Source of the DNA: Brevibacterium renqingii
GTDB taxonomy: Bacteria; Actinomycetota; Actinomycetes; Actinomycetales; Brevibacteriaceae
Length of the DNA: 32,619 nucleotides
Assembly: GCF_017808105.1 (NCBI RefSeq)
Contig: NZ_JADBHF010000020.1
Span: 1-32,619, forward strand
Direction of reading: 5' to 3'
Both the position numbers and the translations under genes were made by a program. How positions within the stretch are numbered: position 1 is the first letter of the stretch; each line of letters begins with the position of its first letter. Shown here in pieces: positions 7,073 through 15,352 of this stretch. Below the pieces are notes generated by a model. It saw only the letters and a program-made list of their open reading frames with translations, was not told the DNA's origin and did not search any database.

Positions 7073-8571
7073 TCTCCTTCGTGTTTGGCTTCGAGGTTCT
7101 GAATCTCTCTATAGGTGCCCCAAAATTTGATCAGCGTCTCGCGCGTGGGTGGTGGCGTGACCACACTGACTACAACGTAGGTCACTGCGGCGACGAGAAT
7201 CGCCGTGACTACCGGCTGGAAGCCAAAGCCCAGCACAGGCAGCCACTGCTCTCCCACGATGTACCAAATAAGGCCGCTGATCATCGAGACCGCGGCCCCG
7301 TAGCCATTGCCACGTGACCAATACAGTCCGCCGATCAATGGCACGAAGAACGTAGCGCCCAGTCCAGAGATCGCGAAGATGACGATCAGCTCCAAGGCCG
7401 GCGGAGGTTTGAGCGCAATGAGCAAGACTATGAATCCGATGATGAGGCTGACGACCATACTCAATCGTGCCCGCGATGAATCTCCGAGCTTAGTGTTGAA
7501 GAAGTTGTTGTAGACGTCGCGGACGACGGCACCGGAGACGATGAGCAACATCGACGACACCGTCGACATGATCGCTGCCAGCGGCGCGGCGAACAATGCT
7601 CCTCCGAGCGGTCCGGGCATAGTCGTCGAGATGAGCGTCGGTATCGCCAAATCCGGATTGTCCAAACCAGCGTCGATGAGGCGGGCAACGACACCCATCA
7701 CGGCGAACCCCAGCGAGAACACCGCCATGACCAGTGGGCTCCAAATCATGGTCCGGTGGGCGGTGACGGAGTCACGATACGACATTGCCCGCACAGCCGT
7801 ATGCGGCATCGCCACGATGAGCAGACCGAAGATGACTGAGTAGGACACGAAGTTCGCCGGTGTGGCATCAATGCCTCCGGGAAGTGTCACCAGGTCAGGG
7901 AAGCGAACCGCGAAGTCGTGGTCCATGGGAGTCGGTGTGCCCAGATACATGAAGACCCCGAACCAGAGGACGATGCTGCCAACGAACATGATGATGCCTT
8001 GCGCGGTGTCGTTGATCGAGGCCCCCATGAAGCCACCGAAAGCCGTGTACAAAGCCACTATGGCGGCGAATACCCAGACAAGAGTGGGATACGGAACGCC
8101 TGTGACTGAGTTGAGAATATGTGCGCCGCCCGCGTATTGAGCAACCATGTACGCCGTTAAGAAGATGATGATGCCGAGAGCCGCAACAATGACGACGAAT
8201 TTGTTGGCATATCGCTCTTTGAAGAAGTCGATGAACGTGTAGAAGTTCAACTTCCGAGCAAGTATTGCGTACTTCTTTCCGAGCAGACCGACGGTCAGCA
8301 GAGCAGTCGGCGTCTGGAACAGCCCCATGAGGACCCAGCTCAATCCACTGTCATAGCCGAGACCTGGACCGCCGATAAATGTACCTGCGCTGGCAGCGGA
8401 GGCAAGAATTGTAAAGATGAGGACGAATGGTCCGAGTCGGCGACCGCCGACGTAATAGTTCTCCGTCTTCTTCCCAGTCGCTGATCGTTTCTGATCAAGA
8501 GCCGCCCAAACACCGATACCAGCGATCAGGAGCAGATAGAGGATGATCGGCAGAAGCTGAGACAGATTCAT
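7069..8571 (-). CDS. Sodium:solute symporter, PanF-like
   Basis: A 500-aa integral membrane transporter of the sodium:solute symporter (SSS) family with about 13 hydrophobic segments. Family signs are an N-terminal helix followed by TENYYVGGRRLGP and the mid-protein GGFMGASINDTAQG. SSS proteins couple sodium entry to uptake of pantothenate, amino acids, sugars or organic acids. The preceding gene is a YhdT (DUF997) protein, the partner found beside panF in Escherichia coli, so the closest named relative is probably the sodium/pantothenate symporter. However, the gene is followed, with an ATGA overlap, by a deacylase and not by pantothenate genes. A carboxylated amide such as an N-acyl amino acid is therefore a plausible substrate; pantothenate is itself an N-acyl-beta-alanine. 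The start at 8571 also overlaps the YhdT stop by 4 bp. Confidence 0.85.
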   Translation of the reverse strand: MNLSQLLPIILYLLLIAGIGVWAALDQKRSATGKKTENYYVGGRRLGPFVLIFTILASAASAGTFIGGPGLGYDSGLSWVLMGLFQTPTALLTVGLLGKKYAILARKLNFYTFIDFFKERYANKFVVIVAALGIIIFLTAYMVAQYAGGAHILNSVTGVPYPTLVWVFAAIVALYTAFGGFMGASINDTAQGIIMFVGSIVLWFGVFMYLGTPTPMDHDFAVRFPDLVTLPGGIDATPANFVSYSVIFGLLIVAMPHTAVRAMSYRDSVTAHRTMIWSPLVMAVFSLGFAVMGVVARLIDAGLDNPDLAIPTLISTTMPGPLGGALFAAPLAAIMSTVSSMLLIVSGAVVRDVYNNFFNTKLGDSSRARLSMVVSLIIGFIVLLIALKPPPALELIVIFAISGLGATFFVPLIGGLYWSRGNGYGAAVSMISGLIWYIVGEQWLPVLGFGFQPVVTAILVAAVTYVVVSVVTPPPTRETLIKFWGTYREIQNLEAKHEGE

Positions 8572-8888
8572 CGCTGCTCACCCTCTGACTCATCTACGCT
8601 GTCGGCACCTGGTTCTTCGGCATCAAGAGAATAGTCGCGGTAGAAGAAGCGGACGAGGAAGTACGGAAGGATGCAGAGAACGACGAGGACAACGCCGGCA
8701 GAATAGAAAAACCAGGCCGGAAACCCGAGAATGAAATCTATATCTTCGGCAGGCCTATTTAGTCCCAGGCCGAGTGCCACCACAGAGGTGAGTACGAGGT
8801 AGACGACCCAATACAGAAACGCGACGAGTGCTTCTTTGTTCGCCTGCCGATATCGTTGATCGACCTCGAAATTGAATCGCCGAGCCAT
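8568..8888 (-). CDS. YhdT/DUF997-family small membrane protein
   Basis: A 106-aa protein with two transmembrane helices. DUF997 hallmarks are visible: an N-terminal DQRYRQANKEA segment, a central GFPAWFF before the second helix, and a final RFFYRDYSLDAEE resembling the FIYRDIPLEDD tail of E. coli YhdT. Members are encoded immediately before PanF-type symporters and are thought to act as a small accessory subunit. That role is inferred from conserved pairing. The ATG at 8888 (MARRFNFEV) is preferred over 8948 because the extra 20 residues are not family-like. No strong ribosome-binding site is visible. It is first in the operon, with a 4-bp overlap into the symporter. Confidence 0.8.
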   Translation of the reverse strand: MARRFNFEVDQRYRQANKEALVAFLYWVVYLVLTSVVALGLGLNRPAEDIDFILGFPAWFFYSAGVVLVVLCILPYFLVRFFYRDYSLDAEEPGADSVDESEGEQR

Positions 8889-9143
8889 CACGCAGTCCCA
8901 TCGTCGTTGACTTATATAACTGCCCGTCGACAGCGCGCCAGCTGCCAATACAAGGCACGTTACATGAAGCCAAGGCTTAGCAACAGGACTCAGGATCGGT
9001 TGGCACGGTCTTTAATGTGAACGAGTTTGCACTCCTGAGCGTCGGAGGCAGTCTCTGCGACCACCACGGTTCGCCCAACGAATTTCTGGAACGAGCTCGA
9101 AACCGTGGTATTCGGTCACAGCCCTCGATAGACTGGTATAGCT

Positions 9144-9182
9144 CCCACAGCACATCGGGATCGCCTCCGACGAGGCTGTGGG
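9144..9182. repeat. 8-bp inverted repeat (CCCACAGC / GCTGTGGG)
   Basis: CCCACAGC at 9144-9151 and GCTGTGGG at 9175-9182 are exact reverse complements with a 23-bp loop. Inside it, TCGG and CCGA can extend the stem with a bulge. This may be a terminator or a protein-binding site of the adjacent island. Confidence 0.4.
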
Positions 9183-9221
9183 CTTTGCAAGGTCTGAGCT
9201 GGCGATCAGACCCAAGTGCCG

Positions 9222-9304
9222 GTCCGGCCAGGGCCGATCACTTGAAACGACGTGGCAGACGGCACAGGGGTAACCCGCCGTCCGATCCCCAGTCCGGCCA
9301 GGGC
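9222..9304 (+). repeat. Pair of 13-bp direct repeats, iteron-like
   Basis: GTCCGGCCAGGGC occurs exactly at 9222-9234 and at 9292-9304, 70 bp apart and both in the same orientation, ahead of an HTH protein and a helicase. Spaced direct repeats before a DNA-binding protein can be binding sites or origin iterons. Two copies alone are weak evidence. Confidence 0.4.
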
Positions 9305-9328
9305 TCAGGGGTCGTGAAGTTGTGGCAT

Positions 9329-9348
9329 GCACCGGGGAGGCCCGGTGC
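9329..9348 (+). promoter_or_regulatory. Perfect 8-bp hairpin upstream of the HTH gene
   Basis: GCACCGGG (9329-9336) and CCCGGTGC (9341-9348) form a perfect stem with a 4-nt loop, about 40 nt before the start of the HTH gene at 9389. There is no T-tract, so it is either a factor-dependent terminator, an attenuator in the leader, or an operator. Confidence 0.45.
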
Positions 9349-9388
9349 GACTGATTTATAGTTGCCCGCTTCTCACGAAGGAAAAGTC

Positions 9389-9628
9389 ATGTCGTCTGCA
9401 CCACCTGAGCACAAGGACGGTCAGTGGACCGTTCCCCTGCGGGAACGCGCCGGCCTCGGAACCGCTGATGCCGCGATCTACGTCGGTCTCTCCGTAGCGA
9501 CGCTGAAAAAGTACCGCCTGAGTGGGATCGGCCCCCGGTATGCCCGCGTCGGTTCCCGGATCATCTATCGGCCTGCCGATTTCGATGCCTACATCGCAAA
9601 GAACGTCGTGGGCGGTGGTCGCCGATGA
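9389..9628 (+). CDS. AlpA/excisionase-like helix-turn-helix protein
   Basis: A 79-aa DNA-binding protein with the MerR/excisionase fold: LGTADAAIYVGLSVATLKKY (helix-turn-helix), GIGPRYARVGSRIIY (wing), RPADFDAYIAKN (final helix). The ATG at 9389 has AAGGAAA about 7 nt upstream. Its stop overlaps the helicase start as ATGA, so the two are translationally coupled and the protein probably regulates or targets the helicase module. The fold is shared with the gene at 2123, but no integrase accompanies this one. Confidence 0.82.
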   Translation: MSSAPPEHKDGQWTVPLRERAGLGTADAAIYVGLSVATLKKYRLSGIGPRYARVGSRIIYRPADFDAYIAKNVVGGGRR

Positions 9629-11192
9629 CCGCAGAACTCGACACCACCGCGACGAATTCCGCCTCTCTCCATTGGGAGAACCAGCGATTCGAACCTTCAG
9701 GCGCCCACATCTGCGACAATGCGAAACTTCGCGAGCCGCAGGTCGAAGCCCTCCAGGCCGCCTGTACGCATTTCGCTGACACCAGCAGCCCGGCGATCAT
9801 GCAGCTGCCGGTCGGCTGCGGCAAATCGGGCCTGGCCGGGCTCCTCTCCCTCGAGTTGTCGACGAAGAGGACCCTCATCGTTGCGCCGAACACGACGATC
9901 CGACGCGAGCTTTTCGAAGAGCTCAGCAGCGAGAGCCCAACCAACTTCTGGTCGAAGACTGTGGTCATCGGCGATCCTGCCGACCGCCCCCGGGTGACGC
10001 TCATCGTCGGCCCGGGCACCACGATGGACGAATGTGTTCATAGCGATATCGTCGTCACGAATATCCAGCAGCTCGTCAGCAGCTCAAAACTGTGGCTCTA
10101 CCAATTTGCTCCAGGCTTCTTCGACCTCGTCATCTTCGACGAAGCTCACCACACCGCAGCTGACAGCTGGCAGAAGGTCATTCGGAACAACGCCCACGCA
10201 CGTCTCGTCAGCTGCTCGGCAATGTCATCTACCGGTACTCCGTATCGAAGGCGATGATCAAGGGCTATATCTCTCAGATCGACTCCGCCTCAGCCCAGCC
10301 GTCGAAGATCACCTTCAAGCTCAGAAACGAGCGACGCGAGTTCGACCTCGAAGAGATTCTCGAGCTCCGCGAAAAGGCGTGGTTCCGACGTGGGGTGGCA
10401 CTGTCAGACGAGTGCAATAGGAATATCGCCGCCAAGGCCATGGAGAAGATGTACGAGCTGCGTGAGGCTACAGGGTTCCCGCATCAGATCATCGCTGCGG
10501 CCATGTCGATCGACCATGCCAGCCGGATCTGCGAGATCTTCGAGGAACTTGGCGTTGCGGCCGAGTTCATCCATTACCGGTTGCCGGCCGAGTTCATCCA
10601 TTACCGGTTGCCGGCCGAAGAGAAGACTCGGGTGCTTGATCGACTCCGTGATCACTCGATCGATGCCATCGTGCAGGTGGCGATGCTCGGGGAAGGCTTC
10701 GACCATCCGCCTCTGGGAGTTGCGGCGATCTTCCGGCCCTACCGCTCTCTGTCGCCGTACATCCAGTTCATCGGACGTGTGATGCGCACAGTCGACAGGA
10801 AGAATCCCTACGGCCCCGACAACCGAGCGTACCTTGTCTCTCATGGCGGCTTGAACAATGAAGAGCAGTGGTCGGACTTCGGCCTGTTCGATGCCGAGGA
10901 CCAGGCCGTCGTCCGCAAGCTTCTTCACGGCAACGACGTGCAAGGCGGCGTGAGCGGCACCGGCACTTCAGATGGGGAAGTTGTCGGTCCGATCGCCGAC
11001 GAGGAGGACCTCAGCCACTTCGATTCCGAGGCCTTCCTCGATCCCTCAGACGACAGGGTCATCGAGGAGATGCTCGATACTGCGGGACCAGGCGGTGTTT
11101 CTTACCGCGACCTCGGAGTCACCGCTGAACAGCTGCGAGCCCACCTCTTGCATCTGCGCCGTCGAGAGGAGCCGCCACCTGCACAATTCTGA
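9625..11192 (+). pseudogene. SF2 DEAD/DEAH-box helicase, broken by internal deletion
   Basis: A superfamily 2 helicase/translocase split into two frames. The first part (9625-10257) has motif I QLPVGCGKSGL and motif II DLVIFDEAHH, then reads LVSCSA and leaves frame. The second part continues in another frame (GNVIYRYSVSKAMIKG, around 10220-10265) and carries motif V VAMLGEGFDHPPLG and motif VI SPYIQFIGRVMR. The SAT-containing motif III stretch expected between them (SATPFR...DG) is absent, so a short segment was deleted at about 10219-10222 with a net frameshift, possibly by recombination at TCGGC-like repeats. A perfect 27-bp duplication (10559-10612) adds nine residues in the second domain. 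The gene is therefore probably inactive. It overlaps the HTH gene by 4 bp, so helicase and HTH protein were one operon. Nearest functional guess: an accessory or replication helicase of a mobile element, or a defence helicase. Confidence 0.8.
10559..10612 (+). repeat. Perfect 27-bp tandem duplication inside the helicase
   Basis: Two exact 27-bp units, 10559-10585 and 10586-10612, both starting GGCCGAGTTCATCC, followed by the first six bases of a third. The duplication is in frame and repeats AEFIHYRLP in the protein. It looks like a recent slippage event in a gene no longer under selection. Confidence 0.9.
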
Positions 11193-11292
11193 GACCTTGA
11201 TCGCCCCGGTTCGGTCACGACGACTCGGCTGGGAACCCACCAGGACCCCTTCAGCTGGTACACGGTCCGATGCACATATTCGATACACCCGC

Positions 11293-11320
11293 ATGGTGCC
11301 CGCACGTGAGCGAGCACCAT
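11293..11320 (+). promoter_or_regulatory. 7-bp hairpin in the leader of the small ORF
   Basis: ATGGTGC (11293-11299) pairs exactly with GCACCAT (11314-11320), leaving a 14-nt loop. The stem ends a few bases before the purine-rich ribosome site of the 11339 gene, so it could affect its translation or end helicase transcription. Inference from position only. Confidence 0.3.
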
Positions 11321-11338
11321 CAGGAAAGGAACAAAGGA

Positions 11339-11518
11339 ATGTCCGATCAGAACGACTTCGACATCATGTCCGATCCTCTCGTTCAAGTCTCCGAGAGGGT
11401 CGCCGACGAACTCGAACGCATGGCGGAAATCGCCTACGCCCGCAACTTCACCGAGGAGGAGGTCGACGCTTACGCCGAGCAGGCGATCATCGTCTGGCAG
11501 TGTCGACGCAACGCCTGA
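11339..11518 (+). CDS. Small acidic hypothetical protein (59 aa)
   Basis: A short acidic helical protein, starting MSDQNDFDIMSDPL, with VSERVADELERMAEIAYARN as its central helix. I do not recognise it. The ATG at 11339 follows a strong purine-rich site (AGGAAAGGAACAAAGGA), much better than any upstream start, which supports it being real. It lies downstream of the helicase in the same direction, 146 bp away, and is probably part of the same island. Confidence 0.55.
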   Translation: MSDQNDFDIMSDPLVQVSERVADELERMAEIAYARNFTEEEVDAYAEQAIIVWQCRRNA

Positions 11519-11530
11519 GACTGCGGCCGT

Positions 11531-11600
11531 GCCGACGGTCGGCGCGATTGTGAAGCGGTGAGCCGCTGAGCCTGATACCGACCGGTCGGCAGAGCCGACC
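11531..11600 (+). terminator. Hairpin cluster sharing GTCGGC/GCCGAC arms
   Basis: GCCGAC-G-GTCGGC (11531-11543) is a perfect palindrome. GGTCGGC-AGA-GCCGACC (11584-11600) is a perfect 7-bp hairpin using the same arm sequence. The two could pair with each other in alternative ways. They lie just after the small ORF. The strong GC hairpin without a U-run is typical of actinobacterial termination, but a regulatory role is possible. Confidence 0.45.
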
Positions 11601-11773
11601 CGGGGGTGGTCAGGCAAGACAACCGAAAGAATCTGCATGGCCCGGCCGACGCCATGCTATCGACTCGCACGCTTGAAGAAGTGGCCGATGACAGAGTGCT
11701 GATCTTCAGCGCGTTCCCCGAGTCCTCAACTCATACCGCACGTGTTCAGACTGAAACGAATAGGAGCATGATC

Positions 11774-12556
11774 ATGGAAAACCGCAAGCAGAACAAGACT
11801 GTGCCTGATCGGCGCATCATGGACCGTCTCGGTCCACTTACCGAGGAAGCTGAGAATGTGATCGGGCATTCTCACCACAACAACCCGAATTCGTTGCTCG
11901 GAGCCCTCAACTTCCTCGCCGACCTTGAAGACAGGGTGGTGCGAGAGCTCGACTATGCGATCATTACGCTGCGAGAACAGTGGCGCTACTCCCCCAAGGC
12001 CATCGCAAGAGCGCTGGGAACCCGGTGGGAAGTTGACCGCAGCGACCAGATTATCCAGATGCCTGACAATGAGCTTGGGGTCAAAAGCGGAGTCGTACGA
12101 CGCCGCTATGTTCAGGCACTGGAGCGTCAATTCGGCACCAATGCGATCACACCCGACGACGAGCTCTTCGAGATCCTTCACGAGGACATTCGGCGACGGT
12201 CGAAGATCATTCGCGGTGAGCCGTCACCGCTGCCCTCTTCCTGGACGGACCTGCCCCTGCCGGTGCGCCGTCGTACAGTCGGCTCTGACCGCGTTCAGCG
12301 TGTGCTGCACCTTTTGAAGAGGCGAGGAAATATTCCTGCTGGTCTCTCGCTTGCTTACCGGCACCCCGGCGACGAGGTCGCAGGAGAAGTGCTTCTCAAC
12401 ATCGACAGTGACGATGATCGTACCGTAGCCAGAATTTCCATCGACAACCCTGAAGATCTCAACCATCCGTTTCGGGGTATCGACTCGCTGATCAAGCAGA
12501 TCGAGCATCGTGCTCGTGAGTTGGCCAGTGAAATCAGCCTGGACGAGGCGAAGTAG
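11774..12556 (+). CDS. Hypothetical protein of the helicase island
   Basis: An uncharacterised 260-aa protein. The ATG at 11774 is chosen because TAGGAG (11761-11766) lies 7 nt upstream; the earlier in-frame stretch from 11606 is low-quality leader. Residues about 40-80 contain REQWRYSPKAIARALGTRW, which looks like a sigma-region-4-like helix-turn-helix. The C-terminal part has an alternating beta pattern (EVLLNIDSDDDRTVARISI) followed by a helix with IKQIEHRARELASEIS. This suggests DNA binding plus a second domain, but no named family. It is the last gene of the island, facing the APC permease gene convergently. Confidence 0.65.
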   Translation: MENRKQNKTVPDRRIMDRLGPLTEEAENVIGHSHHNNPNSLLGALNFLADLEDRVVRELDYAIITLREQWRYSPKAIARALGTRWEVDRSDQIIQMPDNELGVKSGVVRRRYVQALERQFGTNAITPDDELFEILHEDIRRRSKIIRGEPSPLPSSWTDLPLPVRRRTVGSDRVQRVLHLLKRRGNIPAGLSLAYRHPGDEVAGEVLLNIDSDDDRTVARISIDNPEDLNHPFRGIDSLIKQIEHRARELASEISLDEAK

Positions 12557-12577
12557 GCCGGTCGACTCCTGAAACGA

Positions 12578-12613
12578 GACGGCGAACCTCGTTCCGGTCC
12601 CAGGCCCGCCGTC
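12578..12613. terminator. Weak convergent terminator candidate
   Basis: GACGGCG (12578-12584) and CGCCGTC (12607-12613) form a 7-bp stem with a 22-nt loop, in the 111-bp gap between the convergent genes ending at 12556 and 12668. The position fits a bidirectional terminator. There is no T-tract. Confidence 0.35.
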
Positions 12614-12667
12614 TGCGTGCTTGTGCTCATCGAGCGGTGTCTCAGCCTTCGCTTGCAAAGCACGCTA

Positions 12668-14092
12668 TCAACCGATGCCCTCCATCATCTCAGTGTGGGT
12701 CGAGCCGATCCTCTCGATGACTTTCGGATACTTCCGCTTAACGTACCAGTAGCGTACGAATGCGGCTGCCATCGTCGCCACGAAAAGGTAAGGAAGGATG
12801 TTGATTGGGAAAGCGGGTATCGGCCAGACGTTGGCAAAGAAGACATATGCCATTCCGAGAACCGCTACGGTAGCTGTGAGCTTCACCAGGCTGTTCTTCA
12901 TCCCCATTCGCTGTGAGTAGACGACTCCAGCGATCGCGACCAATGCGTAAGAGAGCATATATCCGAATGTGCCGTAGGTATCGACCCAAACGAGAGAATC
13001 CATCAGTGCGTTACCACCGATGAGGAGCAATACATCGACAACAATCGCCAGACCGCCAGCGAGCAGCAGGCCGCGGTGCGGGGTGAGGTGCTTGACGTGG
13101 GTACGACCGAAAGACTCTGCAATGACGCCTTCTTTGCCCATGACATAGGCGATGCGCCCCACAACGTTCAATGGTGCAACTACCACGGCAAAAAACGATG
13201 CTGTCACGCCGAATAACAGAATGGGTGCGAACCATCCAGGCATCCCAATCTTGTCATTCATCGCCTCAAGCGGGCTCGCCACCGAGCCGAGTTCGTCACC
13301 AAGCACCGCAATCTGGGTGTAGGCAGCAAAGACGTAGAGAACGCCAACACCTAGTGCGCTCCACATGATCGCTCGAGGAATCGCTGTCTTCGGGTTTTTT
13401 GCTTCGCGACCCAGAGCATCTGCCGAAGAGAAGCCGACGAACCCGAGGATGCCCAGTACCATGCCAGCTGCTACACCCTGGAATGGGGTGTCACTGAGGG
13501 AGAACTGCGCCGGGTCCCACCCCGCTTTGCCAGCCCAGACGAGCGAGGCGATCAACAGAACCAAGATGATGGCGATCGAAATAAGTTCGAGGACAAATGA
13601 GACCCGCGCAGACATGCGGATTCCCTGGATCGTGAAGAACGTGGCCAACCCACCGATGACCACTACAAGCGCGATCTCCCAGCCGAGGCCATGAACCGGG
13701 AGACCAAGAACTCTGAGGAAGTCCATGCCGAAGGACACAGCCCCATTCAATGACCCTGTTGCGATTCCCCACGAACCGATCATCAGTGCGACGCCCGCAG
13801 TAAACGCTCCCGTCGGACCCAGTCCTTTGGACACATAAGTGTAAAGCGATCCCGCCGATGGATGTAGCCTGGCAAACATCGCCACTATATAGCCGACGCA
13901 CAAAATGACGACTGTGGCCAGTCCAAAGGCATAAATCGTTCCCTTGCCCGCGCCAAGGAAAATTTCTGCGGCCGTGAAGGCGATGACCGCGCTGGGTGCA
14001 ATACTCGCAATCGCCTGTGCAGCCAGTTCCGGGCCGGACATAACTCCTTCACGCAAGCCCGAATCTGCATTCTTAGCATTGTCGACAGACAT
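12668..14092 (-). CDS. APC-family amino acid/amine permease
   Basis: A 474-aa cytoplasmic-membrane transporter of the amino acid-polyamine-organocation superfamily with about 12 transmembrane helices. The N-terminal MSGPELAAQAIASIAPSAVI is the family's first unwound helix. The GFVGFSSADALGREAKNPKT segment matches the conserved helix-6/loop region (GF.g...LG.EakNP...IPRA). The ATG at 14092 has an excellent AAAGGAGAGAAGG upstream, and the extra 33 residues of the longer frame are discarded. It begins 37 bp after the alcohol dehydrogenase stop in the same direction, so they form an operon. Substrate probably an amino acid, amine or amino alcohol handled by the dehydrogenase. The exact compound cannot be read from sequence. 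Confidence 0.9.
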   Translation of the reverse strand: MSVDNAKNADSGLREGVMSGPELAAQAIASIAPSAVIAFTAAEIFLGAGKGTIYAFGLATVVILCVGYIVAMFARLHPSAGSLYTYVSKGLGPTGAFTAGVALMIGSWGIATGSLNGAVSFGMDFLRVLGLPVHGLGWEIALVVVIGGLATFFTIQGIRMSARVSFVLELISIAIILVLLIASLVWAGKAGWDPAQFSLSDTPFQGVAAGMVLGILGFVGFSSADALGREAKNPKTAIPRAIMWSALGVGVLYVFAAYTQIAVLGDELGSVASPLEAMNDKIGMPGWFAPILLFGVTASFFAVVVAPLNVVGRIAYVMGKEGVIAESFGRTHVKHLTPHRGLLLAGGLAIVVDVLLLIGGNALMDSLVWVDTYGTFGYMLSYALVAIAGVVYSQRMGMKNSLVKLTATVAVLGMAYVFFANVWPIPAFPINILPYLFVATMAAAFVRYWYVKRKYPKVIERIGSTHTEMMEGIG

Positions 14093-14129
14093 CCTTCTCT
14101 CCTTTGAAAGAATGTTTGAATGAATAGTT

Positions 14130-15233
14130 CTAGTTATTCGGAATGAGAAGTGTCCGAAGCGCGCTGCCAGCCTCGAGCTCCGCCAGCGCATTCGCGGCCT
14201 CGGACAGCGGTCGACGTCCCGAGATCAGTGGATCAAGTTTGAGCTGACCATCCATGTAACGATCGACGAGAGCAGGGATATCGATGGAAGGTCGGACCGA
14301 TCCGTAATTGGAGCCGAGAATTCGCTGATCGGCTTCTGCGAGGACGAGTGGCTCGAACGATGCTTTGGAACCTGTCGGAGGCAAACCGACGATGACGGAG
14401 GCACCTCCCAGCGCGAGCATTTTAATCGACTGTTCTGTGGTGACTGTGCGCCCGATGGCATCAAATGCGTAATCAACGCCGTCGGGAACAAGATCAAATA
14501 GCTGTTCGACTGCATCTGCCTGCGAAGCATCAATCGAATCAGTGGCCCCGAACTGGGTGGCAATCGCAGTTTTCTCTGACAGCAAGTCAATGGCAATGAT
14601 GCGTTCAGCTCCTGCAAGCTTGGCTCCCTGCACAATATTGAGCCCGACTCCTCCGCAGCCGATAACTGCCACGGTTGCACCGGGCTCAACGGCGGCCGTG
14701 TTCATCACGGCTCCTACTCCCGTCGCTACAGCGCATCCAACTAATGCAAGGGCATCTAGCGGCGCGTCGTCGCGGACCTTAATCGCTCCAGTCGCCGGTA
14801 CGACGGCCTCTTCAGCAAATGACGAGACTCCCAAATAGTGGTGGAGAGTTTCATTGCCCAGGCTCAGCCGCGAAGTTCCGTCGTACAGGACACCCTGAGG
14901 TGCGACGACTGTGGCCACCTTTTGGCATCGGGCCTCGTGGCCGGCCTTGCAGAACCGGCACTTGCCACACGGCGGTACCCAGCTGAGGACGACGTGGTCT
15001 CCAACCGCCAATGAGGTGACACCTTCCCCGAGTTCGGTAACAACTCCGGAACCTTCGTGGCCCATCACCAAAGGGCGGGCAATATCCCACTCTCCTCGTT
15101 TGATGTGGAGATCGGAATGACATACTCCCGCTGCTTCGATCCGCACTCTGACTTCCCCGAATTTCGGAGCCGCAAGCTCTACGTCCGTGAATTCGACGGG
15201 TGTATCTGCATCCCGGAAGATGACTGACTTCAT
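14130..15233 (-). CDS. Zinc-dependent alcohol dehydrogenase (MDR family)
   Basis: A 367-aa medium-chain dehydrogenase that oxidises an alcohol to the aldehyde with NAD(P). Catalytic zinc ligands are seen in GVCHSDLHI (Cys, His) and MGHEGSGVV (His-Glu). The structural-zinc loop is CGKCRFCKAGHEARC with its four cysteines. The nucleotide-binding motif is VIGCGGVGLN, followed by an acidic ERIIAIDLL strand end that favours NAD. The ATG at 15233 has GGGAGG 4 nt upstream; a TTG at 15245 would overlap that site and is rejected. It is first in an operon with the APC permease and divergent from the PucR regulator at 15353, which probably controls it. Confidence 0.92.
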   Translation of the reverse strand: MKSVIFRDADTPVEFTDVELAAPKFGEVRVRIEAAGVCHSDLHIKRGEWDIARPLVMGHEGSGVVTELGEGVTSLAVGDHVVLSWVPPCGKCRFCKAGHEARCQKVATVVAPQGVLYDGTSRLSLGNETLHHYLGVSSFAEEAVVPATGAIKVRDDAPLDALALVGCAVATGVGAVMNTAAVEPGATVAVIGCGGVGLNIVQGAKLAGAERIIAIDLLSEKTAIATQFGATDSIDASQADAVEQLFDLVPDGVDYAFDAIGRTVTTEQSIKMLALGGASVIVGLPPTGSKASFEPLVLAEADQRILGSNYGSVRPSIDIPALVDRYMDGQLKLDPLISGRRPLSEAANALAELEAGSALRTLLIPNN

Positions 15234-15313
15234 CGTGCCTCCCAAACTTAGCTGTTGTGATCGAAATTCAGTTTAGGTACGCTTCTTCACTTCCGCATTG
15301 CACAACATGTCGA

Positions 15314-15346
15314 TTGAGTAGAACAATATTCAACGATTGGTACAAT
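15314..15346. promoter_or_regulatory. Candidate PucR operator and -10 box in the adh/pucR divergent region
   Basis: TTGAgTA (15314-15320) and TAtTCAA (15327-15333) form an imperfect palindrome, with one mismatched position per arm and a 6-bp centre. TACAAT at 15341-15346 is a good -10 box ending 6 nt before the ATG at 15353, so the pucR mRNA is probably leaderless. No good -35 box was found at 16-18 nt, consistent with an activated or self-regulated promoter. Confidence 0.4.
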
Positions 15347-15352
15347 TCAAAA

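Larger units (their letters stand above)
8889..9388. other. 500-bp repeat-rich intergenic region between operon and island
   Basis: No convincing gene. Open frames on both strands here lack ribosome sites and family features. The segment holds an imperfect stem at 9144-9182, a 13-bp direct repeat 70 bp apart (9222 and 9292), and a perfect hairpin at 9329-9348 shortly before the HTH gene at 9389. The promoters of the leftward yhdT operon and of the rightward island must lie here, but I found no convincing -35/-10 pair. Confidence 0.4.

Noticed and set aside
9222..9304. CRISPR-like repeat
   Set aside because: Only two copies of a 13-bp repeat with no regular spacers, and no cas genes.
8949..9361. 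Open frames in the repeat-rich gap, possible genes
   Set aside because: No start with ribosome site and no recognisable motif on either strand.
10404..10943. Minus-strand frame opposite the helicase
   Set aside because: Helicase motifs V and VI are encoded on the plus strand; the opposite frame has no family features.
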